From the NCBI GenBank assembly GCA_026387965.1, contig JAPLKR010000130.1, positions 1 to 13,934 of the forward strand: a stretch of DNA of 13,934 nucleotides. The letters are read 5' to 3'. A program made the position numbers and the translations under genes. Below the pieces are notes generated by a model. It was not told where the DNA came from. It worked only from the letters and a program-made list of their open reading frames with translations, and did no database searches. This stretch comes from Fusobacteriota bacterium (lineage in GTDB: Bacteria; Fusobacteriota; Fusobacteriia; JAPLKR01). Positions 7,689 through 12,978 of this stretch are shown piece by piece. Position 1 is the first letter of the stretch, and each line of letters starts with the position of its first letter.

Positions 7689-8909
7689 TTGAAAGAGAAA
7701 ATACTAAATCGTTTTATACGTTACTGTAAAGTGAACACCAAATCTAATCCAAATAGCGAAAATCTACCGAGTACAGAAGTTCAGTTTGAACTGGCTCACA
7801 TATTAAAGAACGAGTTAGAGATGCTAGGGCTTCAAAATGTCGAGCTAGATGATAAGTGTTATTTGATGGCGACACTACCAGCCAATACAAGCAAAAAAGC
7901 GCCAACGATAGGATTTATATCACATTTAGATACAGCTCCAGACTTTTCAGGTGAAGAGGTTAATCCTCAAATTATTGAAAATTATAATGGCTTAGCCATA
8001 AAATTAGGAAATAGCGGAGATAGTATTGATCCGTTGGATTTTCCTGAAGTTTTAGACTACATAGGACAAACGTTGATAACTACAGATGGAAAGACGCTTC
8101 TAGGGGCTGACGATAAAGCAGGTATTGCTGAGATTTTGGAATTTCTAAGCTATTTAAAAGAGCATCCTGAACTTGAACATGGGGAGATTAAAGTAGGATT
8201 TACCCCAGATGAAGAGATAGGTAGAGGAGCTGACTTTTTTGATGTGTCAAAATTTGGAGCTGAGTTTGCTTATACAGTAGATGGTGGTAAAATTGGCGAG
8301 ATTGAGTATGAGACCTTTAATGCTGCAGGGGCTAAAATAGAAATTCATGGAAGAAATGTTCATCCTGGAAGTGCAAAGGGTAAACTGGTTAGTTCGATTG
8401 CCATTGGAGAAGAGTTAAATAGAATGCTGCCGTTTAGTGAAAGACCAGAATATACCGAAGGGTATGACGGATTTTATTTTTTAATGCGATTTGATGGAAG
8501 CATTGAAACAACAACGTTAGAGTATATCATTCGAGACCATTCTAAGAAAAAATTTGAAAGTCGTAAGAAGTATTTAGAAAAAATTGTAGCGTTTCTGAAT
8601 GAAAAATTTGAAAACCGTTTGACTTTAGAGATGAAAGATCAATACTACAATATGGCAGAGATGATAAAACCTCATCCTCATATTTATGATTTAGCTGTCA
8701 GAGCTATTCAAAAAGCAGGAATTGAGCCAATTACAAAGCCTGTTCGTGGGGGTACTGATGGTTCAAAACTCTCATTTATGGGACTTCCAACTCCCAATAT
8801 ATTTTGTGGAGGGCACAATGGGCATGGAAAGTATGAATTTATTCCTGTCGAATCTATGGTAAAAGCTGTAGAAGTTTTAGTCAACATCGCCACTTTGGCA
8901 GTTGAATAA
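7689..8909 (+). CDS. pepT: Peptidase T (tripeptide aminopeptidase)
   Basis: The 406-residue product has the full length and all metal-site signatures of PepT, an M20B cytoplasmic zinc aminopeptidase that releases the N-terminal residue of tripeptides. His79 and Asp81 are in SHLDTAPDFSG, Asp141 in LLGADDKAGIAEI, Glu175/Glu176 in TPDEEIGRGAD, Asp198 in YTVDGG, and His379 in GGHNGHGKYEF. The dimerisation-domain segment GRNVHPGSAKGKLVSS and the RGGTDGS motif are also present. Translation starts at TTG (7689), well supported by TAGGAGGA at 7676-7683. The permease relic lies just upstream. The 155 bases downstream hold no recognisable gene and no clear terminator. Confidence 0.96.
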   Translation: MKEKILNRFIRYCKVNTKSNPNSENLPSTEVQFELAHILKNELEMLGLQNVELDDKCYLMATLPANTSKKAPTIGFISHLDTAPDFSGEEVNPQIIENYNGLAIKLGNSGDSIDPLDFPEVLDYIGQTLITTDGKTLLGADDKAGIAEILEFLSYLKEHPELEHGEIKVGFTPDEEIGRGADFFDVSKFGAEFAYTVDGGKIGEIEYETFNAAGAKIEIHGRNVHPGSAKGKLVSSIAIGEELNRMLPFSERPEYTEGYDGFYFLMRFDGSIETTTLEYIIRDHSKKKFESRKKYLEKIVAFLNEKFENRLTLEMKDQYYNMAEMIKPHPHIYDLAVRAIQKAGIEPITKPVRGGTDGSKLSFMGLPTPNIFCGGHNGHGKYEFIPVESMVKAVEVLVNIATLAVE

Positions 8910-9065
8910 TAAAATATGGGTATGTTATGGAGGTGTACTGGTAATTAAAATGATCACGGTTATTCGCTATACGAGGCAACTTTTAGATTAATTTTTTTTC
9001 CTCAAAGCTGTATGTTGCAGACACTATTTATTTAAACATATTCTAAAAAAACAAGGAGAGCACAG

Positions 9066-9971
9066 ATGAAAAAACTATTTATTTCTTTAATTGTAGGGGT
9101 AATTCTCTCGATAACAGCTTTTGCGTCACAATACGTGACGTACAACAATTTCTCACAATTCTACAACTTGGCACAAAGTTTAGGGAAACAGTATGGGCCG
9201 CAAAATGTACTTTTGGTGTATGATATTGATTGTACACTATTAACGGCAAAACAACAGCTTGGAAGTGACATTTGGTTCAATTGGCAGTCTCAATTGATGG
9301 CAACAGATCCAAACTCAAAATACTTAGTCTCTAAAGATTTTAACCAAATGCTTCAAGATCAAATCATTTTAAATTATTTTTATCCACTTTACCCAACAGA
9401 AAGCACTATGCCACAACAATTTTCACAGCTACAAAATCAAGGGTTTAAAAATCTAATTCTTTCAGCACGAGGCTCTGCTTGGGAGCAACTCACAGAGCAA
9501 CAAATGGCGAATGCTGGATTTAATGTACAAAAAAATGAAATTTCAAATGGATTTACAGGAACGTATATGCCATATAACTTAAGCAATATTAGTGGTTCAG
9601 GGCTTACGGCTCAAGATGTTAGCATAGCAAAGCTCAAAAATCCAAGAACAGTCTCATTTGAAAATGGTATTTTTTACGCTTCTGGTCAAAATAAAGGAAT
9701 TATACTGAAAACGTTACTTGCAAAACTAGGTCAACAGTATAAAGCTATTATTTTTATTGATGATACAAAGGCAAATACAGACAATATGTGGGCAATTTAC
9801 CAAAATGACCCAACAGTGAATATGAACTGTGTAAGATACAGTTATGATGATTCGCTAAAAGCAGCTTTTGCAGCAGAGGATAAAACACAAGTGTATAACC
9901 AATGGTTACAATTCGAACAAATGGATCAAAATGTATTTGGAACAACAACGGTTCCCGTTTCAGGCGAATAA
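9066..9971 (+). CDS. Exported HAD-superfamily protein, DUF2608-like
   Basis: This 301-residue protein begins with a signal peptide (MKKLFISLIVGVILSITAFA, likely cut before Ser21), so it should act outside the cytoplasm. HAD phosphohydrolase motifs are visible: motif I DIDCTLL (Asp53, Asp55, Thr58), motif II LILSARGS (Ser133, Arg135), a candidate motif III lysine around K210-K215, and motif IV FIDDTKANTDNM (Asp232, Asp233). The overall pattern resembles DUF2608 exported proteins known from Legionella and Coxiella. Catalytic residues look intact, so phosphatase activity is plausible; the substrate is unknown. AAGGAG at 9053-9058 supports the start. The gene is monocistronic, ending at the hairpin at 9996-10026. 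The C-terminal third is rich in Gln and Asn. Confidence 0.75.
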   Translation: MKKLFISLIVGVILSITAFASQYVTYNNFSQFYNLAQSLGKQYGPQNVLLVYDIDCTLLTAKQQLGSDIWFNWQSQLMATDPNSKYLVSKDFNQMLQDQIILNYFYPLYPTESTMPQQFSQLQNQGFKNLILSARGSAWEQLTEQQMANAGFNVQKNEISNGFTGTYMPYNLSNISGSGLTAQDVSIAKLKNPRTVSFENGIFYASGQNKGIILKTLLAKLGQQYKAIIFIDDTKANTDNMWAIYQNDPTVNMNCVRYSYDDSLKAAFAAEDKTQVYNQWLQFEQMDQNVFGTTTVPVSGE

Positions 9972-9995
9972 TTTTTTGATAATATGAATGATATG

Positions 9996-10026
9996 AAAAA
10001 AGTAGAGAGAGGATCTCTACTTTTTT
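9996..10026 (+). terminator. Perfect 13-bp hairpin terminator after the HAD gene
   Basis: AAAAAAGTAGAGA (9996-10008) pairs perfectly with TCTCTACTTTTTT (10014-10026) around a 5-base loop, ending in a T run. It lies 25 bases after the stop codon of the exported HAD protein. The flanking A and T tracts would let it work from either side. Confidence 0.9.
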
Positions 10027-10066
10027 CTATATAATGAAAGTATAAGAGAAGAATTAGTCTTGAATT

Positions 10067-10100
10067 TAACTATGGAAAAATAGTTAGGGAAATATATAAT
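10067..10100 (+). promoter_or_regulatory. Small dyad plus TATAAT box upstream of the NUDIX relic
   Basis: A 7-bp inverted repeat (TAACTAT at 10067-10073 and ATAGTTA at 10080-10086, 6-base spacer) is followed by TATAAT at 10095-10100, 18 bases before the NUDIX start codon. No good -35 box is seen at the right distance. It may be the relic of a regulated promoter; the match is short and the DNA is AT-rich. Confidence 0.3.
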
Positions 10101-10117
10101 TGAGAGGTAATTAGTAT

Positions 10118-10345
10118 ATGAAAAATAGACCAAAAGTCGGAGTAGGTATTCTCATAATAAAAGAGGACAAAGTTCTTTTTGGAAAACGGGAAAATGCATA
10201 TGGTGATGGTGCTTGGAGTTTCCCTGGTGGGCATCTTGAGTTCAATGAGAGTTTTGAAGAGTGAGCTGTAAGGGAAACGTTAGAAGAAACAGAGATAAAA
10301 ATTAAAAATGTGAAGTTTTCCACCGTAACCAATGATATTTATTAA
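10118..10345 (+). pseudogene. NUDIX hydrolase relic with internal TGA and lost C-terminus
   Basis: From ATG 10118 (GAGAGG at 10102-10107) the frame reads [20 protein letters not shown], then [18 protein letters not shown], a TGA stop (10262-10264), and on in the same frame AVRETLEETEIKIKNVKFST to TNDIY and TAA. Together these form a nearly perfect Nudix box, [21 protein letters not shown], with the catalytic REx2EE glutamates present. The stop sits where homologues commonly have Cys, one base change from TGC or TGT. Beyond 10345 about half the protein (usually 130-150 residues) is missing. Functional NUDIX enzymes of this type hydrolyse nucleotide derivatives. It is almost certainly dead. Confidence 0.85.
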
Positions 10346-10416
10346 GTTTCAATCGGCTCTAATACCCCTCTACTTGCGGAGGGGTATTAGAATTTTAGGG
10401 TTGCCATATTTATTAA
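10335..10416. repeat. 11-bp direct repeats flanking a hairpin segment
   Basis: ATATTTATTAA occurs at 10335-10345 (end of the NUDIX relic) and again at 10406-10416. The 60 bases between them contain a strong hairpin (10358-10391). This could be a short insertion with target duplication or a replication-slippage duplication. No transposase is present. Confidence 0.5.
10358..10391. repeat. 13-bp perfect inverted repeat (hairpin)
   Basis: TCTAATACCCCTC (10358-10370) pairs exactly with GAGGGGTATTAGA (10379-10391) around an 8-base loop. It is GC-rich in its inner half, unlike its surroundings, and only a weak T run (TTTT) follows. It could be a terminator of the lost NUDIX gene or an end hairpin of a vanished IS200/IS605-like or MITE element. 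Confidence 0.6.
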
Positions 10417-10485
10417 ACCCTCACCAGTACAAAAATTCAACTTCATATCAAATAACTTTATACACAAAAACGAACATTATAACTT

Positions 10486-10523
10486 CAATTGACAAATTTA
10501 AGTGCAACTTAATTTGTCAATTG
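10486..10523. repeat. Lone IS30-type terminal palindrome
   Basis: CAATTGACAAATT and AATTTGTCAATTG form a 13-bp perfect stem extended by AAGT/ACTT, with one bulged T and a GCA loop. The core AAGTGCAACTTAATTTG is shared with the IS30 terminus at 12526-12568. On the minus strand it can encode QIKLHL, matching the end of the IS30 transposase relic there. Only the terminus survives; the adjoining DNA is an IS3 end, not IS30 interior. Confidence 0.55.
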
Positions 10524-10527
10524 GGGA

Positions 10528-10572
10528 TTCTAAAAATTATATTATGCTGTAAAATCTAAAAAAGTTAGTTAA
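10528..10572 (+). pseudogene. IS3-family transposase 3' tip, copy 1
   Basis: These bases read F-stop-KLYYAVKSKKVS-stop, nearly identical to the C-terminal tip of the larger IS3 fragment at 11557-11598 (KLYYAAKSKKVS). The tip lies in the same place relative to the secreted-protein gene in both copies, so the tip and gene were duplicated as one unit. Homology stops abruptly at about 10529, where IS30-terminus DNA begins. Confidence 0.6.
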
Positions 10573-10587
10573 TTTGTTCAGATTCAA

Positions 10588-11076
10588 TTATCCGACGAAA
10601 AAATTTACGTTGTCTTGTTTTTGAGTATCATTAATTCCAACAGATATGTATGGTTCATTAGGAAGTTCTACTGCCACGCTATACCAATCATCATCAGAGT
10701 TAGGACCAAACCTGGTGACAACTACCTGGTCAGCAGGCCAACCATCAGAATTCACCTTAGGTGAATCGGTTATTGAAAAATAACCGATCTTTGTACCGGT
10801 AGTGCTTTCAACTGCAACAGTAATATAATCATCCCCAAACCACCCTAAACCGTAGCTCTCAGTATATTTATATGATGTGGAATGAGCAGCGATTGTTATC
10901 CATGTATTATTTTCTGGGATATCATCGGCATTCCAGTTGGAGTCATCAGTTTCTTCATATTGTATCGGATATGACTGGTTATTGACAACTTGGACATCAA
11001 AACCTTGACCTGCAAAAGCAGTAGCGCTTAAAATTGTTCCAGCAGTGATAATTGTTAACAGTAATATTTTTTTCAT
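10588..11076 (-). CDS. Small secreted protein of unknown function, copy 1
   Basis: This 162-residue protein has a clear signal peptide (MKKILLLTIITAGTILSATAFA, cut after AFA). The mature domain is about 140 residues, rich in Thr, Ser, Asn, Asp and aromatic residues, and lacks cysteine. Alternating short hydrophobic stretches (FDVQVVNN, WITIAAHSTSYKYTES, DYITVAVES, KIGYFSITDS, VAVELPNEPYISVGIN) suggest an all-beta sandwich. I do not recognise the family. GGAGGT (11086-11091) supports the start. It is a close paralogue of the gene at 11595-12107. It ends eight codons earlier because of a one-base indel after the shared VG: GGA-TAA here, GGA-AAT in copy 2. Aegerolysin-like or other lipid- or host-surface-binding folds are possible but unproven. 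Confidence 0.75.
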   Translation of the reverse strand: MKKILLLTIITAGTILSATAFAGQGFDVQVVNNQSYPIQYEETDDSNWNADDIPENNTWITIAAHSTSYKYTESYGLGWFGDDYITVAVESTTGTKIGYFSITDSPKVNSDGWPADQVVVTRFGPNSDDDWYSVAVELPNEPYISVGINDTQKQDNVNFFVG

Positions 11077-11113
11077 TAGTTAATTACCTCCAAAATTAGT
11101 TTATTTTTATGTA

Positions 11114-11139
11114 ATATTACACCAGACATGAGTGCATGT
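11114..11139 (-). promoter_or_regulatory. Conserved upstream dyad and -10 box, copy 1
   Basis: A dyad ACATG-AGTG-CATGT (11126-11139) lies just upstream of a TAATAT -10-like box (plus-strand 11114-11119) for the minus-strand secreted gene. The dyad would cover the promoter spacer and -35 region, where no good -35 hexamer is seen. A near copy exists upstream of the paralogue, suggesting an operator or activator site. Confidence 0.4.
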
Positions 11140-11178
11140 TCCTTATTGAATTGTGTAGAAAATACATCACCACAATAA

Positions 11179-11598
11179 ATTCCAATCATAAGCTTTGTCA
11201 TGGACTCACGCATGACTAAAGAATTGACTATAAAGACTTTAAATCGGGCATTAGGGCATTTGAAAGAGACTAAAAATTTATTCCACCACTCTGATAGAGG
11301 CGTTCAATATTGTTCAAACGATTATCAGGAATTGTTGAAAAAAAATGAAATCACTTGCAGCATGAGCGGAAAAGGTAATTGCTATGATAATGCAATCATT
11401 GAATCCTTTTATAGCAGTTTAAAAAAAGAACTCGTTTTTCATGAAAAATATAGAACTAGACAGCAAGCCATCGATAGTATTACCAAGTATATTCTACATT
11501 TTTATAATTGTAATAGGATTTATGGGTCTATTAATGATTGTACGCCTATTCAATTTTAAAAATTATATTATGCTGCAAAATCTAAAAAAGTTAGTTAA
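11179..11598 (+). pseudogene. IS3-family transposase (OrfB) 3' fragment
   Basis: The frame reads IISFVMDSRMT, then FHHSDRGVQYCSNDYQELL, MSGKGNCYDNAIIESFYSSL and KKELVFHEKYRTRQQAIDSI, a classic IS3 OrfB integrase core. The second Asp (HSDRG) and the Glu (IESF) of the DDE triad are present. The first Asp and everything N-terminal are missing; homology begins around 11179. A TAA interrupts after CTPIQF (11557-11559), after which the same frame continues KLYYAAKSKKVS to TAA 11598. The fragment cannot be active. Its last codons overlap the stop of the convergent secreted-protein gene. Confidence 0.88.
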
Positions 11599-12107
11599 TT
11601 TGTTTGGGTTGAATTTCCGACGGAAATATTTACGTTGTCTTGTTTTTGAGTATCATTAATATTAAAAAATATGGATGGTTCATTAGGAATTTCTACTGCT
11701 AAGCTATTCCACTTATCACCAGAATTAGGACCAAACCTGTTGACAACTACCTGTTGACCAGGCCAATCACTAGGATCCATATTAGTGAGATCGGTTATTG
11801 CAAAACAACCGATCACTGTACCGGTAGTGCTTTCAACTATAACAGTAATATAATTTTCCCCACTCGTCCCGTCCAAAAATTGAAAACCTTTGCTTTCTGT
11901 ATATTTATATGATGTGGAATGAGGAGCGATTGTTATCCATGTATTTGTGATATCGTAGTTATTCCAGTTGAGCTCATCAATTTCTTTATATTGTATCGGA
12001 TATGACTGGTTATTGATAACTTGGACATCGAAACCTTGACCTGCAAAAGCAGTAGCGCTTAAAATTGTTCCAGCAGTGATAATTGTTAACAGTAATATTT
12101 TTTTCAT
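11595..12107 (-). CDS. Small secreted protein of unknown function, copy 2
   Basis: This 170-residue paralogue of the gene at 10588-11076 has an identical signal peptide. The first 35 residues differ at only one position (V/I in QVINNQSYPIQY). The middle of the mature protein differs more, with a three-residue loss near the DI-TNTW segment and an insertion in FLDGTSGENY; the end QVVVxRFGPNS...NDTQKQDNVN is again shared. It has an extra tail, NSTQTN. Ribosome binding site GGAGGT at 12117-12122. Function is unknown; both copies look intact and translatable. The pattern of constant signal peptide and varied interior suggests divergence after duplication. Confidence 0.75.
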   Translation of the reverse strand: MKKILLLTIITAGTILSATAFAGQGFDVQVINNQSYPIQYKEIDELNWNNYDITNTWITIAPHSTSYKYTESKGFQFLDGTSGENYITVIVESTTGTVIGCFAITDLTNMDPSDWPGQQVVVNRFGPNSGDKWNSLAVEIPNEPSIFFNINDTQKQDNVNISVGNSTQTN

Positions 12108-12146
12108 TAGTGAATTACCTCCAAAATTAGTTTATAGTTACATAAG

Positions 12147-12172
12147 ATTGTACCACACATGAGTGCATATGT
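12147..12172 (-). promoter_or_regulatory. Conserved upstream dyad and -10 box, copy 2
   Basis: A TACAAT box (plus-strand 12147-12152) and an imperfect form of the ACATG-AGTG-CATGT dyad (12157-12172, with two extra bases in the right arm) are placed as in copy 1. Their preservation while nearby bases changed is mild support for a regulatory role. Confidence 0.35.
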
Positions 12173-12525
12173 ATAATTAAATTACGTAAATCTAATGACA
12201 AAACGAGCTCTAAATTAGATTTTTTTTTTTTAATTATGTGCCGCTAGAAAACAGTTTTCCACATTGCGAAGTGTATAAGTTGAAATCTTGATAATAGCCA
12301 TATTTTTTAAAATAAATCGAGTTTTTAAAAACTTTTCCACATGATTATTTGGAAAATTGTGGAAATCTAGAAGTGAGTAAAATCAACGCTTTGGGGCGCG
12401 TCGCGTGAAAGTGCATTGAAGCATGATGAGACATTAGATGTTGAAAAGTTGAAAACTATAATGCGTCTTGTCAAGTACTTTTTTGTTAAAATATCAAAAT
12501 TAATTTAACGGTTTATAATAGCAAA
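12173..12525. other. Intergenic region with DnaA-box-like motifs and a possible gene relic
   Basis: This stretch holds no convincing gene. It contains a 9-bp inverted repeat (AAATCTAAT 12188-12196, ATTAGATTT 12214-12222) running into 12 Ts, resembling a weak plus-strand terminator. It has two exact matches to the relaxed DnaA box TTWTNCACA (TTTTCCACA at 12255-12263 and 12333-12341) and an inverted near-match (TGTGGAAAT, 12358-12366). A short GC-rich patch lies at 12388-12407. A 43-codon open frame at 12377-12508 (containing SRESALKHDETLDVEKLK) looks protein-like but has no start signal and no recognised homologue. Confidence 0.4.
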
Positions 12526-12568
12526 CTTCAATTATCAAATTAAGTGCAACTTAATTTGATAATTGAAG
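12526..12568. repeat. IS30 right terminus: perfect 20-bp palindrome
   Basis: CTTCAATTATCAAATTAAGT (12526-12545) is the exact reverse complement of 12549-12568, with only GCA between. It contains the terminal-repeat core ATTAAGTGCAAC seen at the IS30 left end (1-140). The last transposase codons (FNYQIKLHLI-stop) run into the palindrome, so the terminal repeat is also coding. The hairpin could act as a terminator for transposase transcripts. Confidence 0.7.
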
Positions 12569-12819
12569 TCCGCCCAGAAAACTTCATGGGGCGCTTTGTA
12601 ATTAAGTACTTATATTGGTCTGTTAATCAATTGAGTAGCTACGTCTCTAATTTCTTTATCTGAAATAGTATTGAAGTCCGTTCCTTTTGGGAAATACTGC
12701 CTTAATAAGCCATTTGTATTCTCGTTAGTTCCTCTTTCCCATGGATGGTGAGGAAGTGCGAAATAATAGTCGATTTCTAGAATCTTAAAATTTGTCATAC
12801 CGGCTGCTAATGCTGGTAT
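12535..12819 (-). pseudogene. IS30-family transposase C-terminal fragment with internal stop
   Basis: On the minus strand the frame reads EIDYYFALPHHPWERGTNEN, TNGLLRQYFPKGTDF, TQLINRPI, a TAA (12610-12612), then VLNYKAPHEVFWADFNYQIK and LHLI-stop (12535). The PHHPWERGTNENTNGLLRxxFPKGTDF block is diagnostic of IS30 transposases and contains the catalytic Glu. The stop replaces the residue before the conserved NYKAPHEVF segment. Everything N-terminal to about residue 230 of a normal transposase is missing, so the element is dead. Confidence 0.88.
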
Positions 12820-12978
12820 CTATGAACTTCAAGAATAGAATCCGGGACTATGACCAAAATGACAAGCGCTCAATTCAGTCTCCATATTTAAGAAAACTGC
12901 TACAAAAGCAAAAAAAGACTTTAAAAAGTTATGAAAATATGATAAATTTTTAGTATAGAAATCTTAAGGAGGCATACA

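Larger units (their letters stand above)
10531..11139 (-). repeat. Duplicated unit, copy 1 (IS3 tip + secreted-protein gene + upstream region)
   Basis: This stretch is similar throughout to 11557-12172 in the same orientation. It covers the IS3 3' tip, the whole secreted-protein gene, its ribosome binding site and about 50 bases upstream, to the ACATG dyad. Similarity is near-complete at both edges and in the signal peptide, with substitutions and small indels in the mature coding region. Confidence 0.85.
11557..12172 (-). repeat. Duplicated unit, copy 2
   Basis: This is the second copy of the IS3 tip plus secreted-protein gene unit (see 10531-11139). The copies are in direct orientation, separated by about 420 bases containing the rest of the IS3 fragment. 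Recombination between them could delete or amplify the unit. Confidence 0.85.

Noticed and set aside
10262-10264. TGA in the Nudix box as a selenocysteine or reassigned codon
   Set aside because: The methyltransferase gene ends normally at TGA, so the code looks standard. I see no obvious hairpin right after the TGA, and the gene has also lost its C-terminal half.
10332-10559. 75-codon plus-strand open frame over the hairpin and IS30 palindrome
   Set aside because: It runs through the NUDIX relic end, a hairpin, an IS30 terminus and an IS3 tip, with no ribosome binding site and no recognisable domain.
12822-12953. 43-codon plus-strand frame (MNFKNRIRDYDQ...) before the aminopeptidase
   Set aside because: No ribosome binding site, no recognised family, and it begins in the broken edge of the IS30 fragment; more likely chance or an unrecognisable remnant.
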